Positions 1-12,227 of a stretch of 64,000 nt of DNA are shown here, piece by piece. Both the position numbers and the translations under genes were made by a program. Each line of letters begins with the position of its first letter. The first letter of the stretch is position 1. The notes under the pieces were generated by a model. That model was not told the origin of the DNA. It ran no database searches and worked only from the letters and a program-made list of their open reading frames with translations. The stretch is from Ophiura sarsii (lineage: Eukaryota > Echinodermata > Ophiuroidea > Amphilepidida > Ophiuridae), in contig CM069444.1 of NCBI GenBank assembly GCA_035610835.1, positions 2,114,875 through 2,178,874 on the forward strand. Reading direction: 5' to 3'.

Positions 1-222
1 CTACTATTATTGTTTTAATAACACTGATTGGATTGGACCCTTATTAACTCCAAATGGTGTTATTTTTAACACCCTTGTTTTTTGCAGTGTAATTGATGTG
101 CTGTAACAAGTTTTTATAAAGAAAACAATTAAATTTCATGAAGTTGTGCTTCTTCAAAAATCAATCACGAAGGGGACATGCGATATTGTGATGTAACAAG
201 ATATTAAGGACATCATCTCTAA
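1..222. other. AT-rich sequence, nothing recognised
   Basis: No coding signal or repeat structure is visible on either strand before the TIR element that begins near 223. Confidence 0.5.
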
Positions 223-1163
223 GGGACCGTTCATTATTTATGGTGGAGGGCGGTTGGGTAAAATATAGGGGGGGGGGGTCATGTAACTTTCATATGTTGA
301 AATAGGGGGGGGGGGGCTATGTAACTTTTTATTCTTAAACAGGGGGGGGGGGTTATGTAACTTTTTAACTATAAAGATGGTGGTAATTGGGGTGATTTTA
401 GAGGCTATTTTGGAGTGTACATGTAAATGCAAAAAAAATTCGGCGCTTCGCGCACATTTTCTTACGACCTATCAACTTCAAAACATGTACTTATGATGAG
501 CCGACTTTCGGACAGCAAATCTTTTTTTTACACGCCCTGATCGGACGATCTGTTGAAAAAAACACCTATATAATCATCAACGGATGAAAACATTAGAGCC
601 ATGGGGTGTATAAAAACATGTTAATTAGCCTAGGCCTATGTTCCAAAATCCAACAATTATATTATTAAAAACGGTAAATTCTTGCATGCTTTTCACCTCG
701 TCTCACTCTCAGCACTGCTACTAAGCTCACAAAAGTAGAATGTTGGACATACGTTTTTGTCAGGATGTTCTAACTTTTTTAGGGTTATAAAGACTCACAA
801 AACCACCCAAAATGTATAAATATATGACAAATTTTCTACCTCGCTACGCTCGCAATGTAATTAGTATAATTTCACACAATCAAAAGATCAAGAGGGGGTA
901 TCATTAAATTATTGGCCGTTCAGAGGGCACAAACAGAACTTACCAACGAATCCATGGACAAAAGAGAAAAAAACCAGCCCCTAAGATGTGGCAAGTTGAT
1001 ATATATATTTTTTTTTGGGGGGGGGGGGTTGTGTAAAAAGCTACTGGTTAGCAGGGGGAGTCATGTAATTTTCAGTTTCAGCTGTAGGGGGGGTTAGGTA
1101 ATTTTGACATACGAATCTCGAAATTGTCCCAACCCCCCCTCCACCATAAATAATGAACGGTCT
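223..1163. mobile_element. TIR element with internal G-rich tracts
   Basis: The left end reads ACCGTTCATTATTTATGGTG and its reverse complement lies at about 1140-1161. Both ends adjoin a G-rich or C-rich run. CTCTAA occurs beside both ends and may be a target-site duplication. The interior has several runs of G followed by TATGTAACTTTTT in the left half and related runs in the right half. No transposase frame is seen, so this is a non-autonomous element about 940 bp long. The short open frames in it are G-run artefacts. Confidence 0.7.
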
Positions 1164-1678
1164 CTAAACTGCAACAGTCCCAAAACGTATTTGCAATTTT
1201 GTAAAGAAAAAGGCTACAATATTTGGGTCAATTATGACAGAACGAAGTATCAAATTATTATCATAATTATATCTCTGTTTAGTTCAATTTACAGTCTTAC
1301 AAGCGCATGGTAATGTCTATTGGCAGACTGACCTAAAGATGTGTCCATACTGTTCCTCAAGTCATTATCATTTATTATCAAGACGTCAAATTCCGCACGA
1401 TCCAAGACTAACTATGTTTATTATAAAATAAATAACGTTATTATCATGTCAAAAACGTATAAACAATAATGTAATATGATAAAAGATAATAAATGTATAC
1501 ATGTAATGCAGGCCTCTCATCGAAATGGAATGTTTAATAATAACATTGTCCAAACCAAAGTTGTTCTTTTTAAGCACGCGTAGGCCTATATTCTTGAGAC
1601 TGTGTACGACTGTACGTGGTATTAATTTTTACGAATTGCTTTTTGAGATGATCGCACTAGTTTGTACGGAATCACCTA

Positions 1679-2462
1679 AGTGCCATCCTACTTGACGATA
1701 TAGCGAGATATTATATCTTGACAAGTCGACATGATATCGGTATTATGTCGACATGGTCAAATAATTTTCCTTTCCATGTCGACTTAAACACTCTATTAAG
1801 TCGTCATGGCGAAATAGATTATCTTGCCAAGTCGACTTCACAATAGTAGATGTCGTAATGGTGAGATAGATTATCTTGCCAAGTCGACCTCACAAAAAGT
1901 AGATGTCGTCATGGCGAGATAGATTATCATTATCTTGCCAAGGCGACTTCACAAAAAGTAGATGTCGTCATGGCGAGATAGACTAGTTTCTTAAAAATAC
2001 ACGTAGGCCTACATGTATGTTCGGTCTTATAAAATATTATTCGCATTAATATGTTTGGTAAAATCAAAATAGCAACTAATTTGAGCTTGTTAATTCAGTA
2101 TAAAAAAATGCAGATGGGAAAACCTGTTGAAAAGAAAGAAAGCAATAAAGCATTGTAAACTATTTGCTATATAAAAAAGTAGGCCTATGTTCTGTTTTTC
2201 AATGATTTTTGTTTATCACTTTTAAAATTTCTGTTATTAATTTTGTTAAGTCGACCTGGCAAGACAATCTATCTTGCCATGACGACATCTAATTTTTGTG
2301 AAATCGACTTGGCAAGATAATCTATCTCGCCCTGACGACATCTATTTTTTGGTGAAGTTGACTTGACAAGAAAAAATATCTTGACTATGTCGACATAATA
2401 CCGATATCATGTCGACTTGTCAAGACATATTATCTCGCTATATCGTCAAGTAGGATGGCACT
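1679..2462. mobile_element. Fold-back TIR element with internal GTCGAC minisatellite, TA flanks
   Basis: The first roughly 80 bases, starting AGTGCCATCCTACTTGACGA, recur as the reverse complement at the right end, which finishes GGATGGCACT. TA dinucleotides flank both ends (1677-1678 and 2463-2464), as in Tc1/mariner-type insertions. Inside each arm are tandem units of about 50-55 bp containing GTCGACTT, CTTGCCAAG and GTCGTCATGGCGAGATAGA. No protein is encoded. Confidence 0.8.
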
Positions 2463-2464
2463 TA

Positions 2465-3600
2465 TAGATGCTTCCGTAAGATGTAAGATGAGGTGTGTAA
2501 TACAAATCATGTGGGAGTTTCTTCGCGAAAATTATGAAAAACAAAAATTTACAATTCAATTCAATTCAATCAGCTGAATTTAATGTAAAATGTATAAGAT
2601 AAAACAACCAACCACAACCAACCAACCAACAACTCAACCCAACCCACCCACTATGCCACTAATAACCCACCCACCAACCCAACACACGCACTAACATACC
2701 AACCAACCAATCAACCCACCGACCAACCAATCAACCAACCATACAAACAAACACCCCACCCAACCAACAAACAAACAAACAAACAAACCACCCCACCCCA
2801 CCCCACCCCCTCCCCCATACAACTACCAACATACAAACAAACAACCTAACATATAGAAACAAACCAATTTTAGCTATGTTTTAATAATATGGTAAATGTC
2901 TTACCGGCATTTTGTCCTCAAAAACTACTTCACCACCTCAGCCCAGACCTCAGCCTTTAAAATATTGTTGTAATGCTCAATGTCGCTTGTTAGTAAATCC
3001 ACCACATTTGATAAGCAAATAAAGAATACCGCACAGTAAAGTTTCCAAAAAAATCATCAGTTTTATTATTTTTTCCGCATTGCAAAAACTCAGGAGCGAT
3101 ACGGTGTGACTACGCGTACGCGTAATGAGTTAATTCCGTTCACACAAATCGTCTGCAAGTGCAAAAGGCCGTAGTTTTCTATATAACCTGAGCCTGGGAA
3201 AACCTGTCTTCTATTCAATACAAGCAGTTGAAATGCACTTGCAAGCTTTAATGCCATAAGCTACCCTGATTTAAAGTCTGGCTGGCTGGAATGATGCATC
3301 GCCCAATGTTTTGCATGGATTTGCAGCTTGAGGGGCTCAGAGAAAATGGCTTACTTTATCGGGACTTTATCACACACTTCGCATACCTATCCAAGACTGT
3401 ATGATATATTTATGTCCAAAGAGACATTTGTTGACATTAGCAGTGACAGTGTAAATCGTAAACATGGTATTAAAATATGGAATTATGTTCAGATCGTATG
3501 AAGAAATGAAGAGATCCCTTTATCCTATAAATCACTCAAGAGTAGGTAGGCCTAGTTGTTTTTCTCCACCTCTTCCTTTTGGTATGAATGATGAAGACGT
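2465..3600. other. Non-coding; CCAACC-rich low complexity at 2600-2850
   Basis: The segment 2600-2850 is a C/A-rich low-complexity tract built from CCAA, AACC and CAAA words. The remainder to 3600 is unique-looking AT-rich DNA in which I see no exon or repeat structure. Confidence 0.5.
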
Positions 3601-3723
3601 GCTCCATAACTAAAGGGTAGGCACCCCCTTGCTAGAAGGCCTGCCCCTGATGCCCCCAAATGAAATGACAAACTCTATGTATACCAACAAATGTCGGTTA
3701 TGCCCCCAACCCCCTGTCTGATC

Positions 3724-3951
3724 CAGGCCCGTAACTAGGGGGGACGCCCCCCCCCCCCCCCAAATCTGCAAAAAGTCCTTTTTTTGTACCAATGTACCTT
3801 TTTTTTGTACCAATATACCTTTTTTTGTACCAATGTACCTTTTTTTGGTAAAAAAATTGGGGCAACCTTTTACGATTTTTTTGGTACCAATGTACCTTTT
3901 CCGGAAAATACGCCCCCCCCCCCCTAAAAAAATCCTGCTTACGGGCCTGAC
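3724..3951. mobile_element. Short TIR element with tandem 19-20 bp repeats
   Basis: The ends are inverted copies: CAGGCCCGTAACTAG near 3725 and TTACGGGCCTG near 3941-3951. C-runs lie inside each end. The interior carries about five copies of a unit like TTTTTTGTACCAATGTACC. The open frames reported on the minus strand are products of these repeats. Confidence 0.6.
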
Positions 3952-4289
3952 TGATCACAGACCTGCCCACCCCCTCCCCTCCTTATCGAAGTAATTTCTT
4001 TTGTACAGGTGCACTAAATAGGATAATATCTATACTTTCAAGTTATTTATTTCAATTCAGAAATTGGCACATTATAAAGCTTTCTAAGACATTTTTATGC
4101 AAACTTGAGAATTTGCTCCTACTGACCCTCCTCCGCTCCGCTTCGTTCATAATTAAATGCTAATTAGATTAATGTTATTGGAGATGATTTTCCAGCACCA
4201 GCGGTTTTAAGATGAAATAATTTAGTTCCAACGTGCAATGAATTTTCTGGAATCATACAACCAAAATCCATTTTTACATTGAAATCAAC

Positions 4290-5062
4290 AGAGATTCAAA
4301 ATGTACAGCCATTCGCGTCCACCGTCGTCTGACCTGTTGCAGACGACGATGGACACGCGAAAACCTAAATTTTGAATTCGTATTGGAATAACACGTAATC
4401 GCGAATGTTGATCTAATCATTCTGAAAAATTCATCATAGGTTAGAAGAAAAAAATTCCAATTCAAAACCGTTGTGGGTAACTAACCATCCGCAGTGTCAG
4501 TATCATTTAAAAAAAATTTAAACCGTTATTAAGCGTTCGTCCCATCTGAGACTAATATTAGTCTCAGGTCTCAGGTCCCATTCACTTGATCACGTAACCT
4601 CGTTCGCATATTTTAACCTGAATACTTGTGAATACGCCCGTGTCCACCGTCGTCTGACCTGTTGGCTCACCAAACAAGAGCCACCTGTAGTTGGGAAACA
4701 CCCACGAATTACGAACTATACACAAATTGGTCATTGAGACTGAAATGGGAGATGGCGCTCTACTTAATAATATAACTACCAGACGACGGTGGCTACGAAC
4801 GGCCGTTAATTTTGAATTTCCGTTGGTTTCAATGTAATAATGGATTTTGATTATATGACCCCATAAAATTCATCATAGGTTAGAAGAAAATTTTTCCAAT
4901 CCAAAACCGTTCGGGATGGCTAATCATCCCAATTGTAAATGCTATTTTTTTAATTTAAACCGTTGTTAAGCGGTCGTCCCATTCACTTGATCAGGTAACC
5001 TCGTTCGCATATTTTAACCTGAATACTCGTGAATACGCCTATGTCCAGCGTCGTCTGATAAC
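4290..5062. repeat. Dispersed repeat in two tandem copies, CCGTCGTCTG hairpins
   Basis: A segment from about 4430 to 4655 recurs at about 4865-5060, including TCATCATAGGTTAGAAGAAA, CCATTCACTTGATCA and CCTCGTTCGCATATTTTAAC. At 4319-4352 the sequence CCGTCGTCTG and its inverse CAGACGACG form a hairpin. The same family ends the TIR element at 17122-17400 just upstream of QPRT. Confidence 0.7.
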
Positions 5063-6300
5063 TACCCTGCTGCCGCTAAGGGGGCTGTAACCGATTAGGC
5101 CAACTAAAATAAATAACATGTTGATTGTCCAAACTTTTAAAATAATTGGTGAGGGAAGCCCTTATTATTTGTTATTGTGTTATTTTTGTTACTATTCATT
5201 TCTGTGTGAATTCCAATAGCTGAAGCTTTGTCTTCATATTGTTAAAACAAGGAGGCCTTCATTATTTTTTGCTATGTCCTCAATTCCTACCCTATAGTGA
5301 TAATGTGTTAATAAATAATACTGAAACACTTTTATGCATCCCTTTTCATGACAACAGTATGAATTAAAGTTATAAAGCAAATAAGAAAAGAAAAAACAGA
5401 AGAAAAAAATCTCCAAAAATCGGTGAGGGCGGGAACGAATCAACACGTTATTTATTTTAATTGGCCATAGGTTTCAAGTTTCAAGATGCAAGTTTTATTA
5501 TGATCCTTTAAAAATCCTATAATACAATAGATTTATGTTTATGTTTATTCTGTCACGAAATGGATGTTCTTGATGGAAAAATAGCTAGAAAGGATATACA
5601 GTCTGGTGTGATCATCAATCTCACATTTCCATAGGCTCCCCCACCTCCCCACCCGCAAGATTATTAAAATAGCAAAAGTTAAAAGGGGCACTAAGAGATT
5701 GCCGAGAAAAAGGAAATTTGGAAAAAAATATTTGTTTCAATTGATAAGGTACGTATACATGTATAGGAACCCTGAAGTGTAATATATGGGAAAAGGGTTG
5801 AATGATGGGGCTAGAGCGAAATTCAGTTAAAGCAATTTCAATGTGATCTACATCGAAATGACCAAAATGTGAAATTCTACATGATAGACGGCGTCTCGGC
5901 GAATTATTAAGGGTACATTTGTAGGCCTATAACGGTTTCAGATAGTTTATTTTGGAATGTCTTCTGCTGCAGACGCCTGCATGACTAATTGGTAATGAAT
6001 ATATATATATATATATTTATCATCAATCCATCAATCCATGTAGCCTATTTGTATATATTATGTAAACATTTATCATAAAGCAAACAAATATCCTAATTTA
6101 TAATATTGTAAATAACTTGAATATCACACGTTGTAGCGATAACGATCGTTATCTTCTAGCCGAAATTATATGTCAAATAAAATTATGAACAAATGGTGCA
6201 GTGGTTTTAATTGAATTTGTTTCGTTTGTTTTTAAATTATATGAATTGTGCCTATTATGACTGTATTTTGAAGTTTGATTGTAGGCCTACATAATTATAT

Positions 6301-6768
6301 AAACTGCTCACAAAAAGTATCGAAACACTTAGAAATGATCCAATATATAACGGCTCGAAAGGGTATGCATTAATTGAAGCAAATAACCAAGTGCATAATT
6401 TTGTTCTGCGTATTTTAACACCTCGATCGATAAGATACGATGTTGCGGAGCGGAGTTATTGTCATTTCAATGGTCGTGGGTCCAGTTTCAAAAGTGACAT
6501 TCATCCTATAGAAAGAGGTTTGCATTACTGTTTAGAATGATCAGATTCGTGCTTTTCAATAGGGATGAGTGTCACTTTTGAAACTGGACCCATGATCATT
6601 GAAATGACAATAACTCCGCTCCGCAACATCGTATCTCAACGATCGAGGTGTCAAAATACGCAGAACAAAATTATGCACTTGGTTATTTGCTTCGATTAAT
6701 GCATACCCTTTCGAGCCGTTATGTATTGGATCATTTCTAAGTGTTTCGATACTTTTTGTGAGCAGTTT
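6301..6768. mobile_element. 468-bp near-perfect palindromic MITE
   Basis: The left arm starts AAACTGCTCACAAAAAGTAT and the right arm ends with the inverse, ACTTTTTGTGAGCAGTTT. Each arm is about 205-215 bp with very few mismatches, around a short centre near 6510-6550. The flanks are TATA-like on both sides. No coding capacity is seen. High arm identity suggests a recent insertion or arm-to-arm gene conversion. Confidence 0.85.
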
Positions 6769-6799
6769 ATATACTTGAGATAACTAGATCTGGTCAGTA

Positions 6800-7330
6800 G
6801 CGCAACTATAGGGTCTTCAATTTGGGGCATGTGGAGGCATGTGGGGGACAGGCATGTCATCAGGGGGACATATCTGTCTTTTTTAATAGTATACAGGTAT
6901 ACATAGAGTTTGTCATTTCATTTGGGGGGGGGGCATCAGGGGGTTACGCACTGGATCTGGTCCAGAACGTCTGGCGCGATCTATCCGGGGGGGGGGGGGG
7001 GGGGGGTTGTACTCAGATTTTACTTTAGCGGTATTATGGGTGAGACATTATCCTGAAGAAATAGTAATCCATGTTTAAGGCCAAGATCTGAAAAGTGGGG
7101 GCACATTTTGAAGCACAACATCTTACCCCATGTTTTAGTGATTTTTTGCAAAAAAATAACCCAGTAGAGAGGTACATCTCCGTATCCCGGGGGGGGGGGG
7201 GGGGGGTTAATATTAATAAAACTAAGCTGATTATTTCGTTAAAACCAATAGGCCTATAATATTAGGTATATATTGACCCAGGTAACCCAGTAGACCTATA
7301 TGGGTGAGTACCCCCCGCCCCCTATATATA
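6800..7330. repeat. Dispersed repeat with G-runs
   Basis: The segment around 7120-7200 (CCCCATGTTTTAGTG, TTTTTTGCAAAAAAATAACCC, CCGTATCCCGGG) resembles sequence at 19420-19500 in QPRT intron 2 and, more weakly, at 37350-37420. Runs of G occur at 6924-6932, 6986-7004 and 7189-7206. The open frame at 6822-7028 is not credible as a gene. Confidence 0.5.
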
Positions 7331-7926
7331 TTGACCTATAGTTTCGAGTGTCATGATCGACACTTTCCTCAGGAATAATGAAGAACTTTCCTTTTCCACA
7401 GTATGATCCACCGTTGGTGGCGTAAGGTTAAAGGAAATGGTCTCGAAATAAAACGTGACTCAGTTCAGTTGATGGGGCCTGCATAAAACTATCAAGTATC
7501 AAAAGTAAAACTGTTGCAAATTGAAAAATAAAAAGTTGACAATACCTTATATCCCAGAAAGTACTATAATGCGAGAAACAAATGATTTTTCTAAATGGCT
7601 TAATATCAAACGTTAACACATATCCTGTTTCGATCATATCAGCGAAAGTAATTCAAGTGTATTGTTTTGTTTGGCTTGTGTTTTATATGCGTAACCTTTT
7701 AATGATGATAATTTAAAATTATCATCACAACAAAGGTTAAGTATTTTAGATGGTTAATCGTATCTTTAGTATAGTCAAGCGTGTTTATACGGCGAATTTC
7801 CGTGGCATGCTATAATTCATGTTTATATAAAGCAACAGCTACACAATTCAATATCATACAATTTAATATAAAAGACATGCACGCATTGTTAGATTAACTT
7901 TTTATATGTGGTATGTGCATGGTGTA
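7021..7926. other. Non-coding AT-rich sequence
   Basis: Beyond the repeat fragment already described, no exon-like GC-rich island or splice-bounded frame is visible here. Confidence 0.4.
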
Positions 7927-8610
7927 CAGGGTGTATCAAAAAAATTAGGACACTTTTTGATGATGATTTAAATCCTTGTTAAATCACTGAAGCATGACCA
8001 ATTTTTATTTCAATGTAAAGTACAACCGATAAAGATCAAATCCTGAAGAGATGAGAAAAATCCATCATTAATTAAGGAAATTGTGACCTATTAGGCAAGG
8101 CAATCTATTTTGTAGTATGTACAATGGTCATTCACACAGTATTAGAGTAACATGAACGCGCACACGATTTATGCCAATATCATAGTAATGAACCATCTAC
8201 AGTTCGAGAACTTTCGAGAACTTTTTTGATTTGCATAGAATATGCATGCATCTGATTTGTGGATTATTTAGCCAGTAGGCCTATTGATTTGTGCCAGAAT
8301 TAAATGGATTACCAAACTAATCTTTGCTGATAGATTATTTTCTATGTTTATAATTATTGTAACGTATTGAAACGTAAACCATGTTATTTTCTGGTCTATA
8401 CATGTAAATCCCATTGTACAAACCAGTAAATGACATGGTTTACGCAAATTATGCTAGTTTTCTTATTTTTCATCAGATTGATCTCATATTTTCAGGATAT
8501 CATAATAATTAATTGGGCTTTACATTGAGACTAAATTGGTCATGGTCCAATGATTATAACAAGTATTACACCGCCATGAAAAAGTGTCCTAATTTTTTTG
8601 ATACACCCTG
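7927..8610. mobile_element. Non-autonomous mariner-like element, TA target sites
   Basis: The left end CAGGGTGTATCAAAAAAATT and the right end, its inverse finishing GATACACCCTG, form TIRs of about 33 bp. TA flanks at 7925-7926 and 8611-8612 match Tc1/mariner target duplication. The element is 684 bp and has no transposase frame. Confidence 0.85.
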
Positions 8611-9216
8611 TACATTGCGCAAATAAAAAACAAAATAAGCTGAAATAGCTAGCGTCCATCCCACAGATGATCACATTTTCATAGTGCCTCGATCGGATCG
8701 ATATTCCCTTGCGTTATGTTGCACTTCATCAGGGCAACCCGGGGGGAGGGGAGAAAAAAATCGGGGGAAAGTCAAACGTGGTTTTTTGGAGGGGGATGCG
8801 CGCGAAGCCTGCGAAAACGTTGGCTTTTATTGTACACATTGCCTGAAATTAGATTAGGCCTATTTGTTCTAAATTAGACATTTCAGATCACAATTTCAAG
8901 TTAATTTTAAGTAATTTTGACATTAAAAGTCATCATTTTCGACAAAATGGGGCTTGAGCTGACTGGGGTGGGGCAAGTGGGGGGACAGGGTGTGCGGGTG
9001 GGGGGGGGGGGGGGGGGGGGGCTCGTAGTGCCGCCAACATACACAATTCCCTATTGGTCTATTTCCACTTACGGGAGCGCCGGGGAGAGCGCAGGACACA
9101 TTCAAAGATGGTAATTGTTTTGATGACAGATGACATTTTTTGCCTATTGTGTATTTTTGCATTGGCTCTTAAAGCTGGCCAAAGCCTTAATACAAAAAGC
9201 AACAACAATACAAATA

Positions 9217-10295
9217 CAGGGTGAGGTCAAAAAAAGTGTACACTGATTGAAAAATAAATAAAAACATATTTCTGACCACAAAATTAAAACAACCAATAAT
9301 TTAATCAATTACGCCATTTATCTGCTATCATCAGCAGAAAGAATCACGGCAATATATGGTACCGTTTAGTAGATATGAATATATCTGTAAAAGAACTGAA
9401 TTTTGAAACCGAACAAATTTGTGATTTCACGCTCAATGAGCGCTTAATAATGAGTACTAGGATTAACATGTAAAGGATTCAGCAGTCTATAAATAATAGC
9501 CTTGTTCAGAATTTCTCCTCATTATTTAACATGAAATAAAGATCACCACTTGTGATTTAAAGTAATTGCAAGGATTTAAAAATGATCCATAGATGTCATA
9601 AAGATGATAAACAAGACGAGGACGTGGAATAGAAATCAGTGACTATCTGATATTGTATAAAATATAATATACAATAAAGTATTTTGATAAAAAATGATAT
9701 TGCACCTATTTTTCATAAATATGTTCGATTAAGTTAATATTGTCCTAGATACAGTTAAAATATACGGTCAAACATCGATGTCCACAGTAAAGACTATTAA
9801 AGTAAAAGTCTCTCTCTCTTTCTCTACATGGACATTCATTCTTGAAGACAATTTGTTTTCAGGTAGGCCTAAGTCCAGCAATAGGCAAATTATCAACGTG
9901 ATCCCCATCATGGTCTTCATGCTGTTGATGGCGCGCCTGGAGATCCTTCTTCGACGCACGCAAAGAAAGCTCTATGTATTTTGTCAATACGTTGCCGTAG
10001 TACTTGAAGACTTTAGAACCTTTTGTCAGGACTGTAATTTGTTATTGCTTATTAATACCTGATGATATTGAATTTGAGCCTTCGAAGATGGTACCTTGTT
10101 CGGATCTAAAAATGGCCACTTTTATTCAAATACGCGTAGAATGAGTTTCTCTTAACCAATTCTAACCAAATAAAATTCTTATTAAAGCTATAAATTAATA
10201 GGTTTTGTTTACCATTAAAATAATTTGGGTGACAAATGCTCATATTTCTTTTTAAAAATCCTCCAAGTTGAGTACATTTTTGTTGACTCACCCTG
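9217..10295. mobile_element. Mariner-like element with a GC-rich coding relic
   Basis: The left end CAGGGTGAGGTCAAAAAAAG and the right end TTTTTGTTGACTCACCCTG are inverted copies, flanked by TA at 9215-9216 and 10296-10297. The element is 1079 bp. Its middle (about 9860-10040) is clearly richer in GC than the rest and stays open in several frames, which suggests the remains of a coding region. No DD[D/E] transposase motif can be read, so the identity of the relic is unproven. Confidence 0.7.
9868..10045 (-). pseudogene. Possible coding relic inside mariner-like element
   Basis: On the minus strand one frame runs about 59 codons and contains KVFKYYGNVLTKYIELSLRA followed by KKDLQARHQ, then stops. 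A second minus frame contains RRRRISRR and a hydrophobic stretch. The plus strand is also open (9778-10062) and contains SGRPKSS. Base composition favours some past coding function, but strand and product are undecided. It lies wholly inside a TA-flanked TIR element, so a decayed transposase is more likely than a host exon. Confidence 0.25.
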
Positions 10296-11330
10296 TATAA
10301 TAATAAGCGACTTATTTCACCACCTAAATAATTACGGATGGTATTTGGCGATAAGACAATTTGCTGGCGATTTATTGGCAATTATTTCGATGAATTGTAA
10401 TATGTCTTTTCCTGTTCATTGTATAAGGATTTCGGGATGAATGCTTCCGGGGGGATGCTTCAGTGAATGTTGTTTTCTACGGATATAAATCTGCCACATG
10501 ATGTAGTTGCGTTTTGACAAAGTACCCATATCGAGTTCCAACTTCCCGGGGGAAGCACTTTCATATTGGGAGGTACTACACACTTGTATTGTTCAGACCT
10601 CGCTCCCGTCCAATGATCCCATAGTAATTGATATTTTAAAAACCTATTCACCCAACGACCCCTGTTTTAGGGAAGCAATCACGCAAGACATCACTTTATG
10701 TAATTTGGCACATTTTCACTGAAAGACATTTTTGAGAAAAAATGCAAATCTGACCCATATACAATGATAAAAGACAACTTTTCGGCAATTTTACAGGCGC
10801 TCTGACTCAATGAACCCGCCCTTCTTTTTCACTTTCCTATTATAGTGACATATACCACAGGGTTTTGGAATGCTAGCCTTTTCATTTCAGTTTATTTTAT
10901 TATACCCGAGCGCCCCCACCCCCGCCCCGGAATCAAGGCCTATCCTTTATCTAAAGTCACTTGTCCCGTGACTTGGCTCTATTCAAGGAGATCTGAAACT
11001 AAACTTACGCAAATTACGCTATTGTTTCTGTACATTCTTTTGCTAAAATTACGAAATGAAGGGAAACAAAAAACATTGTTGTTTTCTGTTCCGACCTTGG
11101 CCTGGGAGTTGATGGCCTAAAACGAATGATAAAAGTAAACGTTTTCGTTTGGTTTTTGCACAGATAGTGGTTTTTGGTGCGATTCTTTACACATAAACAA
11201 TATTTTCGCGCGATGTTAATTTCGCGGACAATTTCCATTTAAGAAATCCACTTTAAAAAGAAACCCATGGAAAATAATGATACCGTGAGTGTATAGAAGT
11301 CGTCATATATTGACTGGGAACGACTGTTAA
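10296..11330. other. Non-coding sequence, no feature recognised
   Basis: Short open frames occur on both strands but overlap each other, lack splice-site context and show no family resemblance. Confidence 0.4.
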
Positions 11331-11467
11331 CACTTTCCATGCGGCAGGCGTCTGCAGACGACATTCCAAAATTTCACAAAATGTTTCAAAAATGTCAACA
11401 TTATTGAATTTCATTACCATATTTGGAACCACCATGAGAAATGCATTGACATAAGTACAAACATGCC

Positions 11468-11639
11468 CAGGGGCGGACTGGGACCTGAAAGCGGCCGTGG
11501 CAAAATAATTAAAGCGGCCCAGGCGCGTACCGCGGCATGTGAGCCAGGGGACAGAAGTATGTCGTCCCGGTAGTAAATTTTCGTAAAAGGTTGCCCCAAA
11601 TTTTTCCGCAGTCAGGCACCTCGTGAATTTCACGTAAGT

Positions 11640-11687
<48 letters not shown>

Positions 11688-12227
11688 AAAAAAAATCGCA
11701 CGGTCACAAAATTCGTACAGTCAAAAATTTCGCACGGTAACAAAATTTCGCACGGTCACACAATTGAGGACCCTAGATCTAAAAGGGGGTTAAGTCACAT
11801 TGAGAAAAATGGCAAAAACTGGGTTTTATTGTGTCCATGTGTGGACTTGACCCACACGGGTTGTACCTCCCATGGACTATTACACAGCTTTAACACATGA
11901 CTTTACTGTAACATTTGAACAGAGGGTGCAGAGATCCTCCTTGTAGCAGAAAACTGATACTAACTACAATTTCACAAGATTGTGACTTAACCCCCTTTTA
12001 GATCTAGGGTCCTCAATTTCGTACAGTCACAAATTTCGCACGGTCACAAAATTTCGCACGGTCACAAAATTTCGCACGGTAACAAAATATCGCACAGTCA
12101 CAAAAATTCGCACGGTCACAAAATTTAGCGTAACCGGCCCTGAGAGGCCCAACCGGCCCTGAGAGGCCCAGAAACAAGCGGCCCATGTGGCGCTCGCCAA
12201 AACGCCACAGTGGCCAGTCCGCCCCTG
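11468..12227. mobile_element. hAT-like element nested in piggyBac-like MITE, 8-bp TSD
   Basis: The termini CAGGGGCGGACTGG and CCAGTCCGCCCCTG are inverted repeats. The 8-bp direct repeat AACATGCC lies on both sides (11460-11467 and 12228-12235), as expected for hAT transposition. The interior includes a G46 run at 11641-11686 and many copies of TCGCACGGTCACAAAAT. It encodes nothing. Confidence 0.88.
11766..12014. mobile_element. Third-level nested TIR element, AATT flanks
   Basis: GAGGACCCTAGATCTAAAAG at the left and its inverse at the right form TIRs of about 34 bp. AATT occurs immediately outside both ends. The element sits within the TCGCACGGTCACAAAAT array of the surrounding hAT-like element. 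Confidence 0.8.

Noticed and set aside
9778..10062. Plus-strand 94-codon frame as a host gene
   Set aside because: It is inside a TA-flanked TIR element and overlaps open minus-strand frames. No host family is recognisable.
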